From contig CALDUY010000028.1 in NCBI GenBank assembly GCA_937923405.1, positions 1 to 64,000 on the forward strand: a stretch of 64,000 nucleotides of DNA, given 5' to 3'. The translations under genes were made by a program, and so were the position numbers. The notes under the pieces are model-generated. The model had not been told where the DNA came from. It made no database searches and saw only the letters and a list, made by a program, of their open reading frames with translations. Source of the DNA: an uncultured Gemmataceae bacterium (GTDB taxonomy: Bacteria > Planctomycetota > Planctomycetia > Gemmatales > Gemmataceae). This document shows positions 1 through 7,301 of the stretch, in pieces. Numbering within the stretch: position 1 is the first letter of the stretch; each line of letters begins with the position of its first letter.

Positions 1-53
1 GGGGTGCTTGTTTTTCCCACTACCCAGAATCAGTCGTCGCAGGAATCGGTCGT

Positions 54-130
54 CCCAGGCTTCAGCCTGGGTGCGTGAAACGCAGGCTAAAGCCCGCGGC
101 TACCCATTCCCACGCGGGCTTTAGCCTGCG
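54..130. repeat. Intergenic palindromic repeats
   Basis: A 7-bp palindrome (54-60 with 65-71) is followed by a perfect 17-bp inverted repeat (82-98 with 113-129) built on GGCTAAAGCC(C/T)GC, trailed by GCGGCTACC. The same core recurs near 40.37-40.42 kb. It is non-coding and lies downstream of the HPr gene, so it may also end that transcript. It resembles REP-type dispersed elements; this is inference from sequence alone. Confidence 0.7.
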
Positions 131-153
131 GCTACCAGCAACCTAGCTGGCGA

Positions 154-432
154 TCACTCTTCTGGAGGAGGTGTCGAAAGCAGTGCGGCCAACGCTTCCA
201 AGGCTTGCGGAGCGTCTGGGCCATCGGCTTCGATGATCAACTCACTGCCAGGCATGGCCGCGAGCAGAAGCAGGTCCCATAGACTTTTGCCGTTGACCGA
301 GCGGCCCTCGTGATGCACCGTGACGGAACTGCTGAAGCGTCCCGCTAAATCGACGAAGGCCGCGCTAGGGCGCATGTGCAGCCCGTGAGGGTTGGCGAGA
401 AGTACCTTGCGTTGCAATGGCGTACCGTTCAT
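154..432 (-). CDS. ptsH: HPr-like phosphocarrier protein
   Basis: This 92-aa protein matches HPr, the small phosphocarrier of phosphotransferase systems. The phosphorylation site NPHGLHMRP is present, with His19 equivalent to HPr His15. NGKSLWDLL carries Ser50, equivalent to the regulatory Ser46. Length is normal for the family. It is the last gene of a minus-strand group after hpf and the EIIA-Ntr gene, with about 48 bp between the two pts genes. No enzyme I or sugar-specific EIIB/C is visible in the window, so a regulatory (PTS-Ntr) role is more likely than sugar uptake. Palindromic repeats follow the stop codon. Confidence 0.9.
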   Translation of the reverse strand: MNGTPLQRKVLLANPHGLHMRPSAAFVDLAGRFSSSVTVHHEGRSVNGKSLWDLLLLAAMPGSELIIEADGPDAPQALEALAALLSTPPPEE

Positions 433-480
433 GATCGGAGTCCGTCGCGTGGGTCCGGGGCTGCCGAAGATGTGCTGAGC

Positions 481-942
481 CTAGTGGTCCAGCCGGTCGA
501 GCAAGGCACAGATTTCTTCACGAGTGGTCGCCGCCCGCAGTGAGCGGACGAACTCGTCGTTGCGCAGACAGCGCGAAACATTTTCCAGCGCGCGAAGATG
601 ATCCCCTGGACGATCCTGAGGCGAGATCAACAGCACAAAAATATAGACCGGTTCGCCATCGAGGCTCTCGAACGCCACCCCAGTATGGGAAACCGCGAGA
701 GTGCCTACCAAGCGATCTACGCTGGCATGTTTGGTATGCGGGATCGCCACACCACGACCAATGCCCGTGGAGCCGAGCAGTTCCCGCTTCAGAATGGCCT
801 TGATGATGTCCTCGATGTCCGTACCGCGGAACTGCCCCGCATCACGGAGGGATTCTACCATTGCTCGGATGACGCCTTCCTTGGTCGTCGCCGTCAATGA
901 GGGAATGATGGCATCGCGAACCACGAACTCCGACATACGCAT
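481..942 (-). CDS. ptsN: PTS EIIA-Ntr / fructose-type EIIA protein
   Basis: The 153-aa product is a PTS EIIA type-2 domain. The phosphorylatable histidine lies in GVAIPHTKH, and the N-terminus MSEFVVRDAI is typical of EIIA-Ntr. The frame opens further upstream, but that part overlaps hpf. ATG at 942 (or 936) fits the family N-terminus and is preceded by GGGAG. An ATG at 966 overlapping the hpf stop is the alternative. Known EIIA-Ntr proteins are regulatory phosphate acceptors from HPr. The genes hpf, ptsN and ptsH in series recall the proteobacterial rpoN-hpf-ptsN-ptsO layout, though no rpoN is in the window. Confidence 0.88.
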   Translation of the reverse strand: MRMSEFVVRDAIIPSLTATTKEGVIRAMVESLRDAGQFRGTDIEDIIKAILKRELLGSTGIGRGVAIPHTKHASVDRLVGTLAVSHTGVAFESLDGEPVYIFVLLISPQDRPGDHLRALENVSRCLRNDEFVRSLRAATTREEICALLDRLDH

Positions 943-958
943 GATGCTGGTTCTCCCG

Positions 959-1318
959 TCACTCATCGGCGACGTCCAACTGCGGACTTCCGGCCACATG
1001 ACTCGTAGATGGAGTCCGGCGATGATCCTGGATTTTCTCTTTATAGCGTCGCAGCTGAGCCTGAACCTTATGTAGAGCCAGATCTGATGCCGCAATCACG
1101 TCTTGATGGGAATCCTGAGCCACAAAGTCGTGTTTGTGTTCGGCTTGAACCAGAAACTCGACTCTCACCTTGTCATCTATGGTTTTGGCCAGATCGATGG
1201 TCACTTCAATCATCGTCAGCCGATCAAAGACATGTGTCAATTTCTCGGCCTTCTCTCGAATGATCGCCAGATTCTCGTCATTGAGATGCCCGTGGCGAAC
1301 AGAGATTTTTACTTGCAC
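959..1318 (-). CDS. hpf: Ribosome hibernation promoting factor (HPF/RaiA family)
   Basis: This 119-aa protein has the sigma-54 modulation/HPF fold signature: an N-terminal beta strand (MQVKISVRHGHL), a helix with EKLTHVFDRL, and the basic helix ALHKVQAQLRRYKEKIQ. It lacks the C-terminal extension of long HPF, so it is a short-type factor. Such proteins bind the 30S subunit and promote 100S dimers or inactive 70S ribosomes in stationary phase. The start is GTG, with AGGAG about 7 nt upstream. It is the first gene of the group with ptsN and ptsH, suggesting shared control by nutrient state. Confidence 0.9.
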   Translation of the reverse strand: MQVKISVRHGHLNDENLAIIREKAEKLTHVFDRLTMIEVTIDLAKTIDDKVRVEFLVQAEHKHDFVAQDSHQDVIAASDLALHKVQAQLRRYKEKIQDHRRTPSTSHVAGSPQLDVADE

Positions 1319-1648
1319 GACGCAACTCCTGGGGTGCGCGTTGGTGGTTTATCCCAATCGGCCAGAATATCTTGCTAGGTAGACATCCCGGTCCGCAAAG
1401 CTTTCAACAGGAGAGAAACCCTTTCTCTCTCCTGCTGACAGAACCTAATTCTAGTCTAAGCCAGCCGTATCTTCAATATACCCACATAACTGAGTCAGCC
1501 GACCCAGCTGAGCAGAAGGGGACAACACGCTGTCAGACACGAAGGTCTGACGACCTCCGCTCAGAAAGAACACACGACCTCCGCTCGAACGCAGTTCGTC
1601 TCAGCGGAGGGAGTTAACCCGCTGTGAGACACGGAATCTTCGAAACGA
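1319..1648. other. Intergenic region with stem-loop and short repeats
   Basis: No supported gene lies here. An 8-bp stem (CAGGAGAG with CTCTCCTG, 1408-1434) is terminator-like for the gene ending at 1649, but no clear U-tract follows. CGACCTCCGCT occurs twice near 1550-1580, and AGCGGAGGG follows near 1600; the same words occur near 43.38 kb. The region should carry the hpf promoter, which I could not place. Confidence 0.5.
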
Positions 1649-2650
1649 TCAACCGCGGGCAATGGCCTCAGTGGTCATCACGACGCGGAAGCCGACGTAA
1701 TGCAAGGCTTCACGGTGGCTACGGTCAGCGGAGCGACAGTGCCAGCTGGCATCGATCCACGAGCCACCCCGCAGAACGTGGGCGTCGCCGCCGGGAGGAC
1801 CGACAGGATCGTTTTTGGGACTATAACGATAGAAATTTTCATCAAACCAATCCGAACACCATTCCCAGACGTTACCGTACATATCGTACAGTCCAAAGGC
1901 GTTGGGGGGATACTGCCCGACGTTGCAGGTACGCTTGAGATAGACGCCTCGTTCCGCGCCGCCATAGGGGTAGTTGCCGTCGAAGTTGGCCTGGCGGGAA
2001 CTGAGGGAGTCGCCGAAGTAAAAGACGGAACTGGTTCCGGCTCGGCACGCGTACTCCCACTCGGCCTCGGTTGGCAAGCGATAGCGACGGCCAGCAGCTC
2101 GCTCCTCGGGCAGGGCCGACAGCCGTTTGCAAAACGCCACCGCATCCTCGTAGTCCACGCTGTCCACGGGAAAGCGGCTAGTGTCCACGTCGTTCAAGCG
2201 GTAGTAGGGCAACGGCCCGTCCGGAGCGAAGTGACTAGGACGCGACTGCATTACCTCGTGATACTCTTGCTGGGTGACTGGAAAACACCCCAGATAATAC
2301 GGGCGAGTTAACGTTACTTCGTGAACCGGACCTTCGTCGGGAGAATGGTACGGTTCGCTGAACGGGGATCCCATCAAAAACCGCCCCGGCGGGATCAGGA
2401 CTAACTTCATTCCGATCGAGTTGGTCAACATCGCCATACAAGGAGCCACGCCGTGTTGCAACAGTTCTTGCAGGCGACGTTCCAGGGCTTCTCGGCGTTT
2501 GCCGGGCGACTGATAGCGCAAGTTGACACTGAGCCGAACCAACTCCGCGCGGTCGGCATCCCCCTGTTCCTCCAGCCAATCTCCTAATGCCAGCCAAAGC
2601 AGCTTGTCGGCTGGAGTGACATGAAGTGCCTGGAGTAGATCGATGCCCAT
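1649..2650 (-). CDS. TIGR02996-domain protein with FGE/SUMF1-like domain
   Basis: The 333-aa protein starts with the Gemmata-type TIGR02996 module (residues 1-45, LWLALGDWLEEQGD...RAELVRL). A formylglycine-generating-enzyme-like domain covers roughly residues 75-330, with GMKLVLIPPG, GRRYRLPTEAEWEYACRAG, YDMYGNVWEW and HVLRGGSW. True aerobic FGE uses two active-site cysteines in a C-terminal RxxxC region. Here that region (WIDASWHCRSADRSH) shows one cysteine, so sulfatase activation is doubtful and a lectin-like or unknown role is possible. It lies 8 bp downstream of the DUF1501 gene and is probably co-transcribed. No sulfatase gene is in the window. Confidence 0.85.
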   Translation of the reverse strand: MGIDLLQALHVTPADKLLWLALGDWLEEQGDADRAELVRLSVNLRYQSPGKRREALERRLQELLQHGVAPCMAMLTNSIGMKLVLIPPGRFLMGSPFSEPYHSPDEGPVHEVTLTRPYYLGCFPVTQQEYHEVMQSRPSHFAPDGPLPYYRLNDVDTSRFPVDSVDYEDAVAFCKRLSALPEERAAGRRYRLPTEAEWEYACRAGTSSVFYFGDSLSSRQANFDGNYPYGGAERGVYLKRTCNVGQYPPNAFGLYDMYGNVWEWCSDWFDENFYRYSPKNDPVGPPGGDAHVLRGGSWIDASWHCRSADRSHREALHYVGFRVVMTTEAIARG

Positions 2651-2658
2651 AAAAGGTT

Positions 2659-3975
2659 TCAGTACAGTCGGGCGATCGGTCGAGCCTCAGCGGGCAGAAT
2701 CGGATTCGGACGACCCGAGACATCCTGGACCATGCCATGTGGATCAATACCCAGGTTATAATACACCGAAGCAAGAATATCGCGATAGTGGACTGGATAT
2801 TCTTTCGCTTCGGCAGCGGTCGAATCGGTCGCACCGATCGCTTGCCCGGTTCGCATGCCCCCACCGGCGAGGATTGCGCTATTGACCCGTGCCCAGTGAT
2901 CGCGGCCAGCGTCCTTGTTGATCTTGGGAGTTCGTCCAAACTCACCCCAAACCACCACGGAACAGGTTCGATCCAGGCCACGCGCGTAGATGTCCTCCAC
3001 CAGAGCGCTGATGCCCTGATCGAATAACGGCAGATGCTGACGGAGATAGCGGAAGTTCTGCCCGTGTGTGTCCCAGAAGCCATAGGCCACGGTGACGACG
3101 CGGGCACCAGCTTCCACTAGACGTCGCGCCATTAATAGTTGATCGTTCCACATCGGTGCGCCATCGCCCAGATGCTTCGTCGAACCTCGTCCGTAGCGGT
3201 CGCGCACTGACTCGGATTCGAGACTGACATCGAGAGCCTGCAGCATCTTGCTGGAGGTCAAGACATCAAAGGCCCGGCGATAGTGAGCGTCCATCCCCGT
3301 GGTTTCATCAGCGGCACGCTTGAGTCGATCAATTCGAGCTAAGAGATTTTGACGATCTTTTAACTCGACAATTGACCGCCCCATCAGCCGCATGGCGGCG
3401 AGGTCCTGTCCGTCTACTTTGACGGCTTGAGCAGCTCGCCCCAGATGCCCTGCGCCGGGCGCGTTGTACGGACGATGCTGCATCGTCGGAAACAGATCGA
3501 CAAAGGGCGGGATGACCGGATCGCTTGGTCCCTGGAGTTTAGCAACGACGCTACCGAAGTGCGGCTTGCCCTCACGCTGAGTCGTCCCCATCGGGAAGCC
3601 AACTGTCGATTGATAGCTCGAATGTTCATCGATCTGCCCGACTACGGAGCGAAGGACAGCAAGTTTGTCGGCGCAGCGAGCCAGTTTAGGAAGCAACTCC
3701 CCGAACTGGATGCCCGGCACGTTGGTGGCAATCGGCCGAAACTCGCCGCGTACCTCGGCGGGGGCGTTCGGCTTCAGATCCACGGTGTCTTGATGCGCCA
3801 ATCCACCGGTCAGATAAATCATGATGACCGAACGATGTGACTTCCCAGATTTGGCCTCGGCCTGCAACAACTGGGGCAGGGTCAACCCTCCCAGAGCCAA
3901 GCTGCCGATTTGCAGAAACGAACGTCGAGTCAGTCCATCGCACAGTCGTGAGCGGGAGCCGAGAAGGGTAAGCAT
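2659..3975 (-). CDS. DUF1501 family exported protein (Tat signal)
   Basis: The 438-aa protein begins with a twin-arginine signal (GLTRRSFLQIGSLALGGL) and continues as DUF1501, with IYLTGGLAHQDTVDLKPNAP, IDEHSSYQS, the VTVAYGFWDTHGQN region and VVWGEFGRTPKIN. The DUF1501 fold is related to alkaline-phosphatase-like/sulfatase enzymes, but its reaction is unknown. The ATG at 3975 puts the Tat motif close to the N-terminus; the frame is open to 4068. DUF1501 genes usually pair with a DUF1549/DUF1553 cytochrome gene in planctomycetes. None is adjacent here, so this is an orphan copy. Confidence 0.88.
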   Translation of the reverse strand: MLTLLGSRSRLCDGLTRRSFLQIGSLALGGLTLPQLLQAEAKSGKSHRSVIMIYLTGGLAHQDTVDLKPNAPAEVRGEFRPIATNVPGIQFGELLPKLARCADKLAVLRSVVGQIDEHSSYQSTVGFPMGTTQREGKPHFGSVVAKLQGPSDPVIPPFVDLFPTMQHRPYNAPGAGHLGRAAQAVKVDGQDLAAMRLMGRSIVELKDRQNLLARIDRLKRAADETTGMDAHYRRAFDVLTSSKMLQALDVSLESESVRDRYGRGSTKHLGDGAPMWNDQLLMARRLVEAGARVVTVAYGFWDTHGQNFRYLRQHLPLFDQGISALVEDIYARGLDRTCSVVVWGEFGRTPKINKDAGRDHWARVNSAILAGGGMRTGQAIGATDSTAAEAKEYPVHYRDILASVYYNLGIDPHGMVQDVSGRPNPILPAEARPIARLY

Positions 3976-4158
3976 GGCGGGTAGATTCCGGAAGGTAGGC
4001 CAAGGCGTTCCCGCTCTAGTGTACTCTACTGCGAACGAGTTTCCAACCGCTCTTTTCTGGATAGGCACGCTTAAAATAGCGACAAATCTCTCTTCTTTAG
4101 GGAAAGATGGTGCGACGTCGCTACAGTGCGGAACCGCCCCGACTTCTTCGGAAGCGGT

Positions 4159-5364
4159 TTACTTCACCGCGAAGGCGTACAGTCGGAACGGCTGTTCGGC
4201 AAGGAAATCATTGTCGGCGGTTAGCAAGAGCAGACGTCGCCCGTCAGGCAGGTTCGGGCCGAAGGTTATCCCCTCGAACTTCTCTGGAATGTCTTTTCCA
4301 GACAAGCCATAACGCGGATCGAGAAAGTCAGCATAGAGTGACTTGGCCACCGGTCGAATTGTTGCCGGCGGTCCTGTGCTAGGTAGAGACGGCACCTCCG
4401 AGACCTCGGTTGCACCCGTCAGATCGATCTTGAAGAGCTTCTTGCACTGAGCTTCGGTTCCCGCCAGACTATCTCGTTCAAGAACAAGATATTCACGATC
4501 TGTGATAGCAAGTATCTCGTTGATACCATGTGATGGATCTTCGAGCTGATAGACAAACTCGCGTGTCTTGCCAGTGGCAATGTCGACCTCCAAAATGCGG
4601 ACGTTCAGGCCAATGCGTTTCTGATCCGGTCCCAGGCCGCCGTCCTGGATCAACGGACTCTGCAGGATACCGACCAGTTTCTTGCCGTCCGGCGTAATGG
4701 CCAGCCCTTCCATCCCTCGATTGGGAATGCGGCCACGGGTGTTCTTCGGAGGCAGTTCCTGCTTCGGATCTGGGGCCGGATGGTTCGGCAAGAACTTCTC
4801 TGGCACGACGAATGACCGCAACAGTTTGCCTGTCCTGTCGAATTCGCGCAGATAGGGACCGTACTCGTCGCTGATGAACAGCGTCCCTGTCGGTCCCACA
4901 CGCGCGCCTTCGGGATCAAAGCGTAGCGATCGCTCCGGATGAGCGGGGTCGAGTGACTCATTGGCTCCGTTATACTGTCGCCCCTCGGCATCCTTGAGCA
5001 AATGGGTAGCCATCAACTTGATGGACACCACCGGGTCGCGAGTTGGATCGACAACTACTTCGGTGAGGTGAAATCGGCAAGCGTAGGGCACCGCGCCATC
5101 CTTGGGACCGCGGTCGGCGACTTGTAGGTATAGGTTGTTCTTCCCGGTGTAGTCGATCGCCGACAGGCCGCCTAACTGGTGATGCGGCGTACCGTCGGGA
5201 AGAGGATCGGTCAACCCAGATAGGTCTGTAGTCGTGCCGGGCAGGGTCACCATGCCCAGGTATTCCAGGTTCAACTCAGGAAGTGAAGTAGAAGTATCCT
5301 TTTTAGAGCTGACACAGCCGACCAGAAGCACAGCAACAAGGCCAACCAGGAGGGAAGGTCGCAT
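4159..5364 (-). CDS. Phytase-like esterase-domain lipoprotein
   Basis: The 401-aa protein has a lipoprotein signal (LLVGLVAVLLVGC, lipid Cys about residue 17) and a body matching the esterase-like phytase family (PF13449). Visible features are LGGLSAIDY, LRFDPEGARVGPTGTLFISDEYGPYLREF, NRGMEGLAITPDG and KFEGITFGPNLPDGR, consistent with a beta-propeller. The enzymatic activity of this family is poorly established. The protein should sit on a membrane facing the periplasm. A 183-bp gap separates it from the DUF1501 gene, so co-transcription is uncertain. Confidence 0.85.
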   Translation of the reverse strand: MRPSLLVGLVAVLLVGCVSSKKDTSTSLPELNLEYLGMVTLPGTTTDLSGLTDPLPDGTPHHQLGGLSAIDYTGKNNLYLQVADRGPKDGAVPYACRFHLTEVVVDPTRDPVVSIKLMATHLLKDAEGRQYNGANESLDPAHPERSLRFDPEGARVGPTGTLFISDEYGPYLREFDRTGKLLRSFVVPEKFLPNHPAPDPKQELPPKNTRGRIPNRGMEGLAITPDGKKLVGILQSPLIQDGGLGPDQKRIGLNVRILEVDIATGKTREFVYQLEDPSHGINEILAITDREYLVLERDSLAGTEAQCKKLFKIDLTGATEVSEVPSLPSTGPPATIRPVAKSLYADFLDPRYGLSGKDIPEKFEGITFGPNLPDGRRLLLLTADNDFLAEQPFRLYAFAVK

Positions 5365-5517
5365 GAATATACGTCTCTCGAAATCAATCCCGTACTAACG
5401 ATCAGATTTAGGATATGCCCCCCAACTTCACCCAATGTGAAGAACATGCGAATAAAGCATGGAGAATTCGCGGAGAAGCTGATTCAGGCTGCAGCAAAGC
5501 GACTGAGAAAGAGCAAG

Positions 5518-5832
5518 CTAAACTGCGACTGGTTGTTGCCTCTCGCCAATTACCTTGCGAAGCTGCTCTTTTTGAGTCACGTCGGCCTGTCGATACTGCA
5601 GCTTTTGTAACACCGCCTTGACGGATGATTGGGGAAAGTCTGCGGCTTGCTGCTGCAGCCGATCGGCCAAATGTCGGCGAAATCGTTCGGTATCCCAGTC
5701 CTCACGACTAACCCCAATAATCGACTCCGACAATATTTGCTCCTTGGCATGTAGCTGAACCAACGCGGGAATGAGATAACGCGAGGTCAAGTCGCGGGTT
5801 GCCCCCAAGATGATGAAGTGAGTCGATATCAT
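5518..5832 (-). pseudogene. zwf: Truncated glucose-6-phosphate 1-dehydrogenase N-terminus
   Basis: The 104-residue frame resembles only the first fifth of G6PD (normally about 500 aa). FIILGATRDLTSRYLIPAL aligns with the NADP-binding start (consensus GASGDLTxRKLxPAL), and the IIGVSREDWD strand follows. The third glycine of the dinucleotide motif is replaced by Arg, and the frame stops after about 100 residues with no continuation recognisable before 5400. Just upstream (about 5880-5833 on the minus strand) a frame reads VDSVDAATIIQQID then stops, possibly the end of a lost operon partner. I infer a decayed gene; a short real protein cannot be excluded. Confidence 0.6.
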
Positions 5833-5910
5833 CAATCGATCTGCTGAATGATCGTGGCCGCATCGACAGAATCCACTACGAATTACTTATAGTTTTCGAC
5901 CATCCCTGAA

Positions 5911-7287
5911 ATGACAAAATCGAACAGGAATCCAATGGCCAAATCCTCTTCAGGGGATCGACAATCTCCACTTCCTGTCCCACCGGTTGAACGCTGGCTC
6001 GTGCCGGTGAAACGGTTCTTGCACATCGAGGCGGCAAGCGGTGTTGTGTTGATCATCTGCACCGTGATCGCTTTAGTGCTAGCCAACTCGCCGCTCGCCG
6101 AACCGTTCGCCTCTCTGTGGAAGACGCCGATCTCTTTCTCGATAGGCGGGTTCACCCTGCAAGGCGACATCGGCCATCTGCTCATCAACGATGCGCTGAT
6201 GACGATCTTTTTCTTCGTCGTCGGACTGGAGGTGAAACGCGAGATCATCACTGGCGAGTTACGCGATCCGAAAAAGATGCTTTTGCCGATCTTTGGAGCA
6301 ATCGGTGGTGCAGTGGTGCCAGCCTCGGTCTACCTGGCCTTGCAATATGGGCAACCCGGCCAACGAGGCTGGGCCATCCCGATGGCTACCGACATTGCTT
6401 TCGTCGTTGGCTTCCTCGCTCTGTTCGGCACACGGATTCCCTTTGGGCTGAAAATCTTTCTGGTGTCTCTGGCGATTGTTGATGACCTTGTCGCGGTGCT
6501 TATCATCGCCTTTGTGTTTACGGAAACAATCGCCTGGAGTTGGCTAATCGTTGCTGTAGTCGGCTTCGCCGTCACTTATGGTTTTAATCAAATAGGGGTT
6601 CGTCAGATCGGCGTTTATGTCGCTGTCGGGGCGGTAATCTGGCTGGCGTTTCTTCAGGCAGGAGTTCACCCCACAGTTGCCGGCGTACTCTTGGGATTGC
6701 TCACTCCAGCTAGCGCCTGGGTAGGACAAAAAACCTTTGTCGAGGCCTTCACCGATAAATGGAATCGACTTAGGGGATATTCCGACGACTCCGAAGAGCT
6801 ACCCGTCGATGTGGAGAAGCTCCAGTTCCTGGCTCGTGAGTCGGTTTCGCCCTTGCATCGCTTGGAACATGGCCTGCATCCCTGGGTAGCGTTCGTCATC
6901 ATGCCGGTCTTCGCCCTGGCCAATGCTGGCGTTCCCTTGCAACCGTCCGCCCTGGTCGATCCAATCGCCTTGGCGGTGGCGGCGGGGTTGTCCCTGGGCA
7001 AGCCGGTCGGTATCACCCTGCTCTGCCTGGTGGCGGTGCTACTCGGTCTCACTCGACTTCCTGATGGCGTCAACTGGGGTATGCTCGTCGGCGGAGCCTG
7101 TCTGGCCGGCATCGGCTTCACGATGGCGTTATTTCTCAATGCCCTGGCCTTTCCCGTGGCGGAATTTCCCAACAAGGAGGCGGCAGGCAAGATTGGTACT
7201 CTGGCTGGCTCACTGCTAAGCGCGGTGTTTGGCGCGGGACTACTACTGCTCTCCACACGCTCTCCGACCACGACCACTCCGACATGA
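5911..7287 (+). CDS. nhaA: Na+/H+ antiporter NhaA
   Basis: The 458-aa protein matches NhaA, which exchanges external protons for cytoplasmic sodium. Visible signatures are the adjacent aspartates of the ion site in LAIVDDLVAVLII, the MATDIAFVVG segment and the conserved GLEVKREIITGEL. There are about twelve hydrophobic segments, with a cytoplasmic loop around residues 275-310 and a short Ser/Thr-rich C-tail. An ATG at 5911 is used; ATG at 5935 is an alternative, and neither has a strong Shine-Dalgarno. It converges on the kinase gene with only 14 bp between stops. Confidence 0.92.
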   Translation: MTKSNRNPMAKSSSGDRQSPLPVPPVERWLVPVKRFLHIEAASGVVLIICTVIALVLANSPLAEPFASLWKTPISFSIGGFTLQGDIGHLLINDALMTIFFFVVGLEVKREIITGELRDPKKMLLPIFGAIGGAVVPASVYLALQYGQPGQRGWAIPMATDIAFVVGFLALFGTRIPFGLKIFLVSLAIVDDLVAVLIIAFVFTETIAWSWLIVAVVGFAVTYGFNQIGVRQIGVYVAVGAVIWLAFLQAGVHPTVAGVLLGLLTPASAWVGQKTFVEAFTDKWNRLRGYSDDSEELPVDVEKLQFLARESVSPLHRLEHGLHPWVAFVIMPVFALANAGVPLQPSALVDPIALAVAAGLSLGKPVGITLLCLVAVLLGLTRLPDGVNWGMLVGGACLAGIGFTMALFLNALAFPVAEFPNKEAAGKIGTLAGSLLSAVFGAGLLLLSTRSPTTTTPT

Positions 7288-7301
7288 AGGACCGCTCCAG
7301 G

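Noticed and set aside
1872..2132. Other minus-strand frames within the FGE-like gene
   Set aside because: They lie inside the FGE-like gene in other frames and carry no motifs.
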